Origin: Bradyrhizobium diversitatis
GTDB taxonomy: Bacteria > Pseudomonadota > Alphaproteobacteria > Rhizobiales > Xanthobacteraceae
Reading direction: 5' to 3'
Length of the DNA: 64,000 nucleotides
Assembly: GCF_016031635.1 (NCBI RefSeq)
Contig: NZ_JACEGD010000017.1
Location: 124,001 to 188,000, forward strand
The first letter of the stretch is position 1, and every line of letters begins with the position of its first letter. This document shows positions 8,579 to 18,800 of this stretch, in pieces. Position numbers and translations under genes: made by a program. The notes beneath the pieces were generated by a model. It did no database searches. It worked only from the letters and a program-made list of their open reading frames with translations, and was not told the origin of the DNA.

Positions 8579-9736
8579 ATGGCAAGAAGGGCGGTGATCT
8601 CGTCAGGTGTCCTAAAAGGATATCTTCTCGAAGAAGTCGTCGCTTCGCTGATCAGGAACGCAGGCTATCGTCTTCTGACGAGGCCGGAAGATGACCCGCA
8701 CGACCTCGCCCTCATGGGCAATGGGCTTCAGGTGCGCGGACGCGGCGGATTTCACCAGGCCGACGTACTAGGCGAATTGACATGGGCTCCGGCGTTCGGA
8801 AATCCCATTCGCCTCTTCATCGAGGCGAAATGGAGAGGGCAGGGACGGGGAAAGGTGGGCATCCCCGAGGCACGGCACGCTGTCGGCATCCTCCAGGACG
8901 TCAATCAGATGCTTGTGACGGTGCAGGCGCGATCAGTCGGAATCGGTTCGGGGCGCACAAGCGAAGACGTCACGAATAGCGGGAGAGGGTTCTGCTACAG
9001 CTATCGATATGCGCTGTGTTCCACATCGGGTTTCACGCCGGGTGCACAAGCCTATGCCCTTGCCCATCAGGTCGCACTTCTCGACCTGTCCCACCACGAA
9101 TACGACGAGTTGCGCTCGGCGATCGATACCGTTGGGGATGCCCTGCACGATTACATCGAAAGAATGGAGCTCGCCGGCATCGCGTCGGCTACGCCACGTG
9201 GACAGCTTCTCAGAAGGATACGCGCGACACTGAGACGTGAGCTTTGGGATCTGCCGCTAGAGGAGGCCGACGGAGGATTACTGCCGGTGCTCCGGCCGCT
9301 GCTCGAAGCCGCCTGGAATATCGGCGAACTGTTCGTCGGTGTATCGGCAACCGGCTTCGTCGTTCTCCTAAAAGCGGATCATGCCGATCGGATGATCCGC
9401 CATATGCAGGCTCCGGCCGATCCGTGGACCAGCATCCACTATCAGCTAGACGAGGACGGCGCTTCAAATTGGCGGTTGACTGTGTCCAGTCCAGGTGACG
9501 ACATCGAGCCATGCCGGCTGTTCTTCGTTTTACCTGATGCGATGCTCCGCGTCCTGGATGAACAGGCCGAGAGTAGCCGGCGCCGCGCGGCCGCTCTGAA
9601 CCTCAAGGCTCAACATTTTTCTCGGATCACCGTTTACAGAATCACAGATGAAAAGAGCTTGATCTGCTCGCTCCGCCTGGATGAGGGGTGGCTGAGGGAG
9701 GCCCGCCGACGGCTTGAAGGCCGTGCGCCTAGGTAA
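8579..9736 (+). CDS. PD-(D/E)XK-fold restriction endonuclease-like protein
   Basis: This is a 385-residue soluble protein. Near the N-terminus, KGYLLEEVVASLIRNAGYRLL is the first helix of a restriction-endonuclease fold. D62 (in QADVLGEL) and E82-A-K84 (in LFIEAKW) follow, separated by a typical distance, giving a D-x19-E-x-K active site. The remaining roughly 290 residues form an uncharacterised domain that may recognise the target or partner. The ATG start follows GGAAGAGAGCAAGG. It is downstream of the PHP-ATPase gene on the same strand. A nuclease effector in a two-gene defence module is a reasonable inference, but no known system name can be given with certainty. Confidence 0.65.
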   Translation: MARRAVISSGVLKGYLLEEVVASLIRNAGYRLLTRPEDDPHDLALMGNGLQVRGRGGFHQADVLGELTWAPAFGNPIRLFIEAKWRGQGRGKVGIPEARHAVGILQDVNQMLVTVQARSVGIGSGRTSEDVTNSGRGFCYSYRYALCSTSGFTPGAQAYALAHQVALLDLSHHEYDELRSAIDTVGDALHDYIERMELAGIASATPRGQLLRRIRATLRRELWDLPLEEADGGLLPVLRPLLEAAWNIGELFVGVSATGFVVLLKADHADRMIRHMQAPADPWTSIHYQLDEDGASNWRLTVSSPGDDIEPCRLFFVLPDAMLRVLDEQAESSRRRAAALNLKAQHFSRITVYRITDEKSLICSLRLDEGWLREARRRLEGRAPR

Positions 9737-10150
9737 GGCAATTGCACGACGCCTACTAACAGTAAGGATCCGATTGCCACTCGGTATCATTGATGCAGTC
9801 ATGCGAGCATACGCTTAATGTATTGAGAAATAAGTGATTTATCGCGATGGCGGTCGCTCAATCTGAAATCCAGTCATAGTAGCCCCGTATTCCCAGCGAG
9901 ACGGTAAGCACGTAGAGCGGGTGTGGACGACGAAGCGCTCGTAGGGGATATCCCGGAGTATAGTGCTGCCTCCGCCAATGCCGGGCGGGAAAATCTTGCT
10001 AAAGTTAGCTCGCCGAATCAGGTTGCCCCGGCTGACCGAGACGCTGCCGATGTAATTTCGACGGCAGCGTAGCCGGCCCGAATACTAAAAAACATTGCAT
10101 ATGCAAACGCCCGCCTCGCCAAAGCGATGCTCCATCCGAGCTCATAGTTG
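9737..10150. other. Intergenic gap, no gene seen
   Basis: This 414-base stretch separates the nuclease gene from the Mokosh helicase gene. All frames are short and arginine-rich. The AT content is higher at about 9800-9850, which could hold a promoter for the downstream operon, but no clear -35/-10 pair stands out. Confidence 0.4.
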
Positions 10151-13100
10151 ATGCCGAGCACATTGAAGAAACTGCGGCCGTTGGCGGACCAGTTCGACCT
10201 TGGGGATCAATACCTCTCGGCCCCCGGCGCTGAGCCGCTCAAATCGGCGATCATATCGGCCCACGACAAGCGCGAGGACCAGCCGGTAGTGCTCAAATAC
10301 TGGCAAAAGACAGGCTCGGCTGTCGACGATGATCTTCGTGAAATCTGGCAGCATGAAATGCGTCAGGCCGAGCGTGTGCTCGCCTATCCAGGCGCCGACA
10401 AGGTCATCGTCGAGCTGCTACGTTATGGCGAAGCGTCAGACGCCTTCTTTCTGGCCATGCCGAGGGACCTTACGCCGCTCGATAACATGATCAGGCACGC
10501 GCGCTCCGATCATTGGCTCAACAATCTTGATGTCCCGCGCTCGCGCATCGTTCTCTGGCGAAACGCCGAGCGCCTCGCAAAAGCGCTCGAAGCCGTGCAC
10601 AATCAGGGGCTGGTTTATGGCCGTCTGGACAGCTCCTCGGTATTTACGGCATCTGCCACGGCGCCCGACTTCCGGCTTGGCAGCTTTGAATGGTGCGTCC
10701 GGCTGTCGGAGGCGGACAAGGCCCCGGTTGTCGTGTTTGCGAAATCAGCTGACGCGCCGATCATCATGTCGTTCCTCGACGACTGGCGCGCGCTGGGCCT
10801 GTTGCTCGCAAGCCTCCTGAAGCTCGACGTCTCGCGCCTCAGCCGCGGCCTCTCCGCGACGGAGGAAATCGACGCCGCCGGCGAGCGACTCGCCGTGCTG
10901 GAGGCCGGTGAGCGGGACATGCTCCGCTGGCTGATCGAGCCTGCGCGCCATCGGGCGGTTGACGCCGAGATCGTTTGCAGGCGCATCGAGCGTGTCATCC
11001 TGGATCTGTCCGCTTCCGCACTTGAAGACCGGGGGCGTTACCTTCTCGCCATTCGGACCGGATCCACATTGCTCACCCGAGCGCTCCGAGACGCTTCAGG
11101 TGACCTCTTTGATGCCGACGACCACAGTGCGCAAATCAATTTCGTCGAGGCCGACATTGCTGGCGGCGCTGAGCTCGTCCGAACCGCCGACGGCAGCCTG
11201 ATCGTCATGACCGAGCTGTTCGGCTATAGCCTGGCGGGATATTCGCCCGATGGTTTTGCCGAGGCTGATTGGCGGGTTGCCATCTGCGATCACGCCCGTC
11301 CGCGCAAGGACATATTTCTCGGCCGGCATCGGACGGTCGAGTTGCCCGCGCACCGCATCGAGGTGATCCGCTATGGAAGCGCGGGGCGGCGTCTCCAGGA
11401 GATACGCAGGGATGCCATCGACTGGCGTTCGGCGCTCGATGACCTTGGTGACCATGATGACGAGGCACTCGAAGCAGTGCAGCATGGTCTACTGCTGGCC
11501 CAGTTGACCGAGGCGCTTTTCAGGGCCGCCGAAATCATCCCGGTCCGTGCCAGGAAACGGCGCCTGCCGGGCGGGGAGGAGCGGATACTACTGTCGCCGC
11601 GGTCCGACGATCGGCGTGGCGCGCTCGTCGAAGCCCTCGGCGTGGACAGCCCGGAGCGCACGCTGTCCCGCATGTTCCTGGAGGAAGAAGCCGATATCGA
11701 CGCCAAGTGGTTGTTGTCGGACTCAGGCTCCCTCAGCGATCTCGGCCGTGCGAGCGTCACGGTCCGTTTCATTCAACCCGTCCGGTTAGACAATGAGCGG
11801 GTCTACGCGTTCAGCGCAACTGGCGAACTTCCGCCCACGGCAGATCTATTCCTGCGGCAGGTCGACGATGCCGGGACAGAGGGAGCCATCAACCGGCGGC
11901 TTCGCCTGCTTGGCGCGCTTGCCACGCAAGAAGAGCTTCTCTCTATGCTCGCGGCCCCGCGCAAGCGGCTTCGCCGGTATCACGACGAGTTGCTGGAGGA
12001 TGAAGATTTCAGGGACCTGGATGCGTCCAAGCAGCAGGCACTTCGATCGATCTGGACAACGGGCCCGACGCAGCTCGTCGTCGGGCCGCCGGGAGTCGGC
12101 AAGACCAAGCTCGTGACCGAGATCGTGCGCCGGGTTCTGCAGCAGCAGCCGGCCGCCCGCATTCTCCTCAGCGCGCAGGCGCATCAGGCCCTCGATCAGC
12201 TCGCGGCGGGTGTGCAGAAGACCCTTGCCAAAGCCGCCATCGATCCGGACCCACTTTTGGTCCGTTCGCGGGCCGACAATGCCGCCGAGTTGTCGGGGGC
12301 ACAGACGACCGACCGGGTCAAGCAATACCTCAACGCGCTCGATGGCAGCCCGCTGGTGCGCGGCGCGCCAATCGAGGTTGCCACTGCCATCCGGGCAATG
12401 AAAGATGATGCACGGCAGGGACGCAATGCCTCCGATCATGAGTCGCGGCGACAACGGCGCTCCTTCGAATCCCTTGTGCTGCGATCGGCGAACATCCTGT
12501 TCTCTACCGCCAACTCCGGGGACCTCGCCCGCCTTGTGAACGACCATAACCAGTTCGATTGGGTTATCGTCGAGGAAGCTGCCAAGGCGACGGGCCCTGA
12601 GTTGATTGCGCCCTTGCTTCTTTCCATGCGGCGGCTGCTGATCGGCGATCACAACCAGCTTCCGCCGTTCGACACGGATCGCGTGCTGGAATTCCTCGCC
12701 AACCAGACCAATGTGAAAAATGCCGTGCTGCAGAGCGGGCGACTCGTCGGGGGAATTTTCTACGACTACGGGCTCGATGAACTCATCGACCTGATGGAGG
12801 ACGACGACGCACTCGGTCGGACCTGCCAGGCGGCGCAGCGCATGATCCGCCTTTTTGAAGCCCTTGTCGTCCCCGAACTCGAATGGCGAAAGGCAAATCC
12901 CACGCGGTTGCAGGCCGCAACTGAGCTCCTGGATCAGCACCGGATGCATCCGGTGATATCGACCGTCATCTCCGAATGCTTCTACGGTGGCCGGCTGAAG
13001 GACGCCGACAAGGTCGCAAACAGGTTCCTCAAAGGTACACCGCCGGTTGCTGTGGCGGCACACCTTCCGAAGTCACCGATCGTGATCGTTAATATGCCCT

Positions 13101-13282
13101 ACGTCCAGGAGGAGGACGGTGCCAACGAGGAAATGCCTGCGTATCACAATCCCGCAGAGATTGACGCGATCCTGAAAACGATCGCCGGGCTGACACCGCT
13201 ACAAAATGAAAAGGGCGAATGGCCGTCGCTCGCGGTGCTGTCTCCGTACAACGAGCAAGTAAGCGAGCAGCAATATCTTTAG
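10151..13282 (+). CDS. mkoA: Mokosh type I MkoA: degenerate kinase domain plus SF1 (COG1112-type) helicase, truncated by rearrangement
   Basis: Start chosen at the ATG at 10151. Residues about 1-290 look like a protein-kinase fold with an ATP-lysine strand (VVLKYW) and a catalytic-loop remnant (YGRLDSSSV), but no HRD and no DFG, so it may be a pseudokinase. The C-terminal part is an Upf1-like SF1 helicase: Walker A VGPPGVGKT near residue 644, motif II VIVEEAAKA near 806, motif III GDHNQLPPF near 830, DQHRMHP, and a final LAVLSPYNEQV. The frame then stops (SEQQYL and TAG) exactly where motif V (VDSFQG) and motif VI should follow. Those are found on the opposite strand at 14987-15420. Kinase plus COG1112 helicase next to a PLD nuclease is the published layout of the Mokosh type I anti-phage system. 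As arranged here the helicase should be inactive. Confidence 0.8.
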   Translation: MPSTLKKLRPLADQFDLGDQYLSAPGAEPLKSAIISAHDKREDQPVVLKYWQKTGSAVDDDLREIWQHEMRQAERVLAYPGADKVIVELLRYGEASDAFFLAMPRDLTPLDNMIRHARSDHWLNNLDVPRSRIVLWRNAERLAKALEAVHNQGLVYGRLDSSSVFTASATAPDFRLGSFEWCVRLSEADKAPVVVFAKSADAPIIMSFLDDWRALGLLLASLLKLDVSRLSRGLSATEEIDAAGERLAVLEAGERDMLRWLIEPARHRAVDAEIVCRRIERVILDLSASALEDRGRYLLAIRTGSTLLTRALRDASGDLFDADDHSAQINFVEADIAGGAELVRTADGSLIVMTELFGYSLAGYSPDGFAEADWRVAICDHARPRKDIFLGRHRTVELPAHRIEVIRYGSAGRRLQEIRRDAIDWRSALDDLGDHDDEALEAVQHGLLLAQLTEALFRAAEIIPVRARKRRLPGGEERILLSPRSDDRRGALVEALGVDSPERTLSRMFLEEEADIDAKWLLSDSGSLSDLGRASVTVRFIQPVRLDNERVYAFSATGELPPTADLFLRQVDDAGTEGAINRRLRLLGALATQEELLSMLAAPRKRLRRYHDELLEDEDFRDLDASKQQALRSIWTTGPTQLVVGPPGVGKTKLVTEIVRRVLQQQPAARILLSAQAHQALDQLAAGVQKTLAKAAIDPDPLLVRSRADNAAELSGAQTTDRVKQYLNALDGSPLVRGAPIEVATAIRAMKDDARQGRNASDHESRRQRRSFESLVLRSANILFSTANSGDLARLVNDHNQFDWVIVEEAAKATGPELIAPLLLSMRRLLIGDHNQLPPFDTDRVLEFLANQTNVKNAVLQSGRLVGGIFYDYGLDELIDLMEDDDALGRTCQAAQRMIRLFEALVVPELEWRKANPTRLQAATELLDQHRMHPVISTVISECFYGGRLKDADKVANRFLKGTPPVAVAAHLPKSPIVIVNMPYVQEEDGANEEMPAYHNPAEIDAILKTIAGLTPLQNEKGEWPSLAVLSPYNEQVSEQQYL

Positions 13283-15017
13283 CCAGACCTGGACCTGTAA
13301 GATGAACCCCGATTTCAGCGTACGGCGCATCGCGGCGCGTATCAGCGGACGACCAATTTAGGCTGGTCACGATGATATTGTCGTCATCCCATAAGAGGAA
13401 CTTGCCATGAAGATCGCCGTCCGGCACTTCGATAAGACGCACGCGGGTTGCTTCGGTCTCGCGCTTCAACGCAGTGGCGTCAGCCTTGCTGACGGGTGCC
13501 GATACGCGTGAATAGTAGATCGTACCTTCGACGTCGTTACGCTTGGATGCCGAAACAAGCGGTATGAGGGTTTTGGGTTCTGCTCCACGGCCCAGACGGT
13601 CCCCGCCCACCATGATCCGCTGAGCGGCGTTGTTGCGCGCAAAACGAATTGCCTCGTCGTGCATATCGCCTCGGACCATTCTGATCCGGCTCGCCCCGCT
13701 CGGGGCCGAAAGCTTCCGTAACCCCCGCGCCAGTTTGGTGAGTTCGCCGACCGTCTCGGATACGGGTATGGCAGCCAAGATGAGATCGGCGAAGTCCTGG
13801 GCGCAATCGGCGATGGCGTGAGAGTGGCGCAGCACGACAGAAGTCTCGATACGTTTGAAGCCGGTCGAGAGCCAGTTGCAGGAACCGACGATCGCGACGT
13901 AGCGTCCGATCGAGCCGTCGTCGGCAAGCACGAGCTTGGCGTGCGAGCGCGTGCAGACCATGTGTACGCGCGCTCGATCCCTCAGGACCGGATCCTTCTG
14001 AATGATCTGGTTGATCTCGATGGCCTGCTCGAAATTGCGCTTGATTGTCACAGCGTCGCGCGCCGCGCCCCAAAAGACATCGATGCTGGCACCCTGGTCG
14101 GCCGCCTCCCGAAATGCGTCCTGGAGCTTCGCGAACGCGGCGCTGTCGAGGAACGTCGAATGAATGACGACCCTGTAACGAGCTCTCTTGAGAATGGCCA
14201 GCAATTGCTTCTCATGCTCGGCTCCTGTCAGGAGGATGTCGTTGCGGTCGATCGGTGGGCTTGCGACCGATACGCCTGCGATGGTCGGGATTTTCGGCGT
14301 GCGAAGCCGTACCGAGGCTCCTCGTTTCGTTTCGGCCGCCGCGCGCCTGATCGCCCGGATCAGGTCGCCAGGCGCTTCCCGCGGCAAGCCACCGATCTCA
14401 TTGCCGGACACGGTAAATAGGGCGTAGCCCGGTGCGAATGTCGACTTGTTGAAGTCGATTTGCGTCAGCTCCTCGTCACCGGCAACATCGCCAAGTATTG
14501 TCTCGGCGGTCTCATGCAGCTTCCATCCTGGCAAATTCGACCACGCCTCCTCGACCAGAACCTCGCGCACGTCGTGCTCCTTGCGGATCTTCGCAATATC
14601 GTTTGGCCGGTACGGCTTTAGCTCACGCTGCCCGAAGGCCCGCAGCGTGAAGGGTTCGACGCAGAAGGAGAGCAGGCGGGAGCCCGGCCGGGGAACGCTC
14701 GGTAGCGCTTCGGCGTTAGCAAGGGCGTCGTTGCCGGCGGCGCTGGTACGGAAAGCCGCTCCTTCGCTGTTGGTGGCAAGCTCGACCCACCCGGCCCGCA
14801 TCAGGCGGAGGATCAATCCGTTCAAGAGTCGCGCAGGAACCTTGGCGACATCGGCCAGCTCTTTTGAGTTGCGGGGCTTAACGGACAGCGCCCAAAGGAC
14901 GAGGCGGTCGACTGCGCTCCAGTCGTTACCCTTGTCGACCCACACCCGAAGCCGGGCGGCGCGCACGGGCACTGCGACGCGGACCGTCATCGCGACGCCT
15001 CCCGCAGTTCGGCCCAC
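13089..15017 (-). CDS. mkoB: Mokosh MkoB: phospholipase D-family nuclease
   Basis: A winged-helix-like N-terminus (about residues 35-100, with DRLVLWALSVKPRNSKELADVAKVP) is followed by two PLD catalytic motifs: HAKLVLADD...GSCNW with H359/K361, and HGKFLLWDD...SLNW with H537/K539. Both HKD half-sites are intact. The start may be the ATG at 14990 rather than 15017. The frame overlaps the end of the minus-strand helicase fragment, as expected of an original helicase-PLD operon. After about residue 586 (plus-strand 13260) the translation changes to an arginine/proline-rich tail that is simply the antisense of the helicase 3' end, so the last 55 residues are foreign. MkoB is the predicted effector nuclease of Mokosh. 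Confidence 0.75.
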   Translation of the reverse strand: MGRTAGGVAMTVRVAVPVRAARLRVWVDKGNDWSAVDRLVLWALSVKPRNSKELADVAKVPARLLNGLILRLMRAGWVELATNSEGAAFRTSAAGNDALANAEALPSVPRPGSRLLSFCVEPFTLRAFGQRELKPYRPNDIAKIRKEHDVREVLVEEAWSNLPGWKLHETAETILGDVAGDEELTQIDFNKSTFAPGYALFTVSGNEIGGLPREAPGDLIRAIRRAAAETKRGASVRLRTPKIPTIAGVSVASPPIDRNDILLTGAEHEKQLLAILKRARYRVVIHSTFLDSAAFAKLQDAFREAADQGASIDVFWGAARDAVTIKRNFEQAIEINQIIQKDPVLRDRARVHMVCTRSHAKLVLADDGSIGRYVAIVGSCNWLSTGFKRIETSVVLRHSHAIADCAQDFADLILAAIPVSETVGELTKLARGLRKLSAPSGASRIRMVRGDMHDEAIRFARNNAAQRIMVGGDRLGRGAEPKTLIPLVSASKRNDVEGTIYYSRVSAPVSKADATALKRETEATRVRLIEVPDGDLHGKFLLWDDDNIIVTSLNWSSADTRRDAPYAEIGVHLTGPGLAKDIAARLLARCTETAPRATAIRPFHFVAVSARRSFSGSRQSLRDCDTQAFPRWHRPPPGRRAY

Positions 15018-15420
15018 TCGACGATCGAGACCTTGGGCGTGCCGTCCTCCAGTTTTTCGCCTTTCAGACGATCGAGCACCGAAACCAGCAACGGCAGGAA
15101 TTCGCGGTCCTCATCGGCCAAGCGCTTGTCGCCCGAATAGCTGCGTGCATGGACGTGCAGGAATTTGAGGCTGGTTACGATGATCAGCTTCCATTTGGCG
15201 CGGCTCAGCAAGACGTTCATACGGCGACGCCGACGGACAAAGCCAAGCGCTCCCATCCCGGAATGCCCGTTGTTGCGGACAAGGGAGACTATGACGACGT
15301 CGGCTTCACCGCCCTGAAAGGAGTCGACCGTGCCTTCGTACCCGCCGCGCTTTTTGGGTTTCTCGAACCGCGCAAGCTGCGGGAGCTCGCCACGCGCATT
15401 CGCAAGGGCGAGGTCTAGCC
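13260..15420. other. Inferred inverted segment splitting the Mokosh operon
   Basis: Boundaries are inferred from reading frames. At the left, plus-strand helicase sequence and minus-strand PLD sequence both stop making sense within a few bases of 13260. At the right, helicase sequence on the minus strand begins near 15420 (uncertainty about 40 bases). Flipping the segment would place helicase motif IV, V and VI in order and put mkoB downstream on the plus strand. I see only very short common words at the two ends, no long inverted repeat, so a site-specific invertase is not demonstrated. Confidence 0.65.
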
Positions 15421-15502
15421 GGGTTGGCGCAGTTGTTTCAACGCGGTCAACATGAACGCCGGGACCACAACTCAGCAGCGGGCCGCCGACGAAGACGTGC
15501 AC
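14987..15502 (-). pseudogene. mkoA: Detached C-terminal part of the MkoA helicase on the opposite strand
   Basis: The translation contains GYEGTVDSFQGGEADVVI, SLVRNN, ALGFV and RRMNVLLSRAKWKLIIV, which are SF1 helicase motifs V and VI with their flanks and exactly those missing from the plus-strand mkoA. Helicase-like sequence begins near 15420 (RLDLALANARGELPQ). The frame upstream of that is open but unlike a helicase, and the only start is a GTG at 15502. The 3' end (WAELREASR) overlaps the start of mkoB on the same strand, preserving the original gene order. It is not expected to be translated into a functional protein by itself. Confidence 0.75.
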
Positions 15503-15884
15503 AGCGCTCGCGGCGAGATCGGGATACTGCGGAGCGGAAGTGAGGCTTTCCTTTGGAAAGACAGGATGTACGCTGCTTGGCAGAAAGGTAGTTGGCGGGG
15601 TTGCGCTATCGCTTGCAGTTATCTTTATCGTGGTTAGTTCTCGAGTGTCTCTGAACGAAGCGAGACGGTTAGGCTCATCGCTTGTCGCCCTGGACGGGTC
15701 CCTTTTAGCTCGCTCATAGCGATGCGACTATCGGCCTGCCTATATGCACCGATCCGGCATACGTTGAATTGATGTGGTAAAGCTGACAGCGTGCGTGAAA
15801 AACGAGTCTATGAATTGAGCGTGGCTAGGGTGACGGAGGTCAAGGAATTTTGTTGCGCGCCTTCCGGTGCTGCCGGAGCAATCC
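15503..15884. other. Intergenic region between the inverted segment and the STAND NTPase gene
   Basis: On the minus strand, a frame continuous with the helicase fragment stays open to about 15727 but has no start codon and no recognisable protein. On the plus strand there is a possible 61-residue frame of low quality. GGAG at 15874-15877 is the ribosome-binding site for the following gene. Confidence 0.4.
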
Positions 15885-18800
15885 ATGAATGAGCCTTCTT
15901 CCACCCAGCATAGGCCAGACGAGCTTTCTCCTTCCAGCGGCGGACGATCGCTCGAAGGCTATGTTTATCAGCTCGACGTCTCAATACTCACTGCGCTCGA
16001 TCTAATTCTTGCCAAGAAGGTGGCGAATGAGATCGTACTCGAGCCGGCAACCGAGGAAGATCTTGAAGCCGACATCGAACAAGAACCGGGCGCGCTGTCA
16101 CAGAGTGTTGTGCTCGACGGATACCGCTTGGTTCTTCAGTGCAAGCTGCGCAACACGGGGCCATGGAAGCACGAGGATCTAAGCCGTCTTCTCGCCCATG
16201 GTAAAAGGCGAAAATCTGCTCGCGACCGCCTGGCTGACCGCAGTATCCGCTATCTTCTGGTCACTAGCGCCGACCTGGACGGTGTCGCTCGCCAGCTCAA
16301 AGTTGAGACACTCGGCGTTTGGCCGCCGGCCAGCGCACTGCCCGCCGACATGGCGAGGAGTTTGCCCGCAGATGCAGGCGGCCGGATCGCCATTCTTGGG
16401 GCAATGGACCAGGAAAAGATCAATGCACGCACGGAGCGATTGCTAAGCCAGCGCTTTCGCGTACCCCATTCAAATCTTCGAAGCTGCCGTGAGGCGTTGC
16501 GTAGTGAAGCTCTTTTGCGCATGTGTGGTGCGGCGCAAGGCGTATGGACGCGCTCTGACGTTGAGCGCCTGATAAAAAGTGCGGGAGGTTATGCGGGAGA
16601 ATCTGCCGATTTGGAGGGCTTCGTTCCTCCGACAAATTGGGACGATTTTAAAGCTGCGATCAACACGAAGCACGCGATCGTCATCGCTGGTGCGTCAGGG
16701 ACAGGCAAGACGCGCACGGCCAAAGCGCTGATCGCCCACCTGCGTGATCGGATACCAGGCATCAAGCATGTCGTCGTCCATGGTGGTCCTGAGAAAATAG
16801 CCGATGATTCGGCATCGCGACCCGTTGTTTATGAGATTGAAGACCCTTGGGGCCGCTTTCGGCTGGAGCCAACCTCCGCGCCCTGGAACGGCGCCATTGC
16901 CGAGATACTCCAATCCGCCGATCCCGAGAGGAAATTCGTGATCACCAGCCGGTCGGATGTGCTGCACGAGAGCAAGCTACGGCTGAAAGACAAGTGGATT
17001 ATAACTCTCGAAGACGAAAACTACGGCCCGGACGAACGAGCGAGGCTTTTTGAGAACCGGTTGCCTAGCCTTTCGCCGGATCTTCAACCCATCGTGTTGA
17101 AGTCTCGGACTGAGGCTATCGATCGGCTCGCGACGCCGCTTGAGATGCACCGGTATTTCGCCGTTCTCTCTGACGGGCTGGAGAAGGACGAGAACAGTGG
17201 TCAGTACATTACGCGTTGCCTGTCCGATGCCCATCAGAATTCGATAGAATCCGCGCTCATTCATAATGTTCGACAGCGTGGAACATGGGCGTGGGCAGCC
17301 ATTACTTGGGGTCTCTTCAAGTCAGGCGCGCGTCAGACATTCAACGTCCTTCCCTCCATCCAGGCAGGTCTAACCAAACGCGAGAGCGATCTCGAAGACG
17401 GCCTCGAGCCGTACTTGAATTTCTTGATTGCCGGGCGGAATTTGCGGCAGTCAGAGGCAACGCTGACCTATCAGCACCCCCGCGTTGAGCTAGGTCTTGA
17501 AGAGGCCCTCAAGGAGAAGCCGGGCCTCGCAGCGCGAGTCCTGTCCTATCTGGTCGAAGTGCTGATCGACATGGATGAAAGAACGGGGACGGACTGGGGA
17601 ACGGAGGGGGCGGCGCAGCTGGTTTACGCTGTACGTGAACGTTCGATCGTTCAACTTGAACTTCAAGCAGAGCGGCAGTCGCAACTGGATGCCTGGATCG
17701 ATGCGCGATTGGCAGAGACGGGGCCTAATTTCAGAGAGGACCTGAAGCTCGCTGCATCCGTGGGCTCTGCAAATTCGATCCCAGCAGAGCTTTCCAGGTG
17801 GCTTACACATCAGAAGAAAGACAAGGAATATTGGTTCTTCGACAAGTGGAGTGCGCCAGATCGGTCACTCGATTGGTTCCAAAAAGTTGCGGCCGATCAC
17901 AGGACGCGAGCGATTTGTACCGCATTCATCACACGCGAAATACCTCACCACAATCCCTCTTATCCCGCACAGTTTGCCGGCCAAGTTGCGAAGCTGTGCA
18001 TTGATCTGACGCCGGCCTTTATGGATGCGGCGCTTTCAATTGTTCAGGACGGCTACAACCCGAATGCCAATTTGATTGCTACAGGTGCGCTCGCCGATCT
18101 CAATGGTTTTGAGGAGGTTGTAACGCAGGCAATTTCATATCGCAGCGAACTCGCCGGAAAACCCGATGATGAATTCAAGCTTAAGCTCGCTAACGGCGAG
18201 TACGATGGCGATTACGGCGATCATTATTATGAGAGTATCTCCGAAGACGGTCAGACGGCGCACGAATTTCTTGAGTTTTACGTTGCGGAGAAACGAGAGA
18301 GGGACGGGTGGAACGCTATTCGCGATCACGCGCATGCTTTGGATCTATTGTATTTCTGGATAAGGACTGCCGAGCGCGCTCCGGGCGTCACGATTGACGA
18401 ATGGCGCGCCATCGCACGAGCCGCATTTGACAGGGCGGAAGAGTGTGATTTTTGGCAAGCCATGCAGAAGGGGATCCCCGAGGAGTTTTTGGAGCCTCTA
18501 AGGGAGCGATTGGTTGCCGGGAGTGCCATCCGGGAAGTCAGGATTGAGGTGCTAGAAACGGCTCTGTGCGCCGCGCCATCTCAATTATTCTCGGCGCTCG
18601 AAGTTCTCGTCGCAGAGGGCGACGTGCGGCGGGTAATTGAAGTGGTGCTCGAGTTTGTCGACGTCAGGGAAGCGAAGCTTCAAAGGAACAACATCGACTT
18701 CGACGCTCTCGGCCTCCAATTTCTCGCTGCCTTACCTAACGCATTGGCGGAAGCGGCGAATGCCGTGTTCGCATCCAGCTTCGACGAGTTGAGCAAAGAT

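Noticed and set aside
11846..13063. 405-aa minus-strand ORF
   Set aside because: It is entirely antisense to helicase motifs of mkoA, with an Arg/Gly-rich translation typical of shadow frames in GC-rich DNA.
10151..15017. DISARM system (helicase plus PLD)
   Set aside because: No DUF1998 protein or methylase is present and the helicase is an SF1 COG1112 type with a kinase-like domain, which fits Mokosh better.
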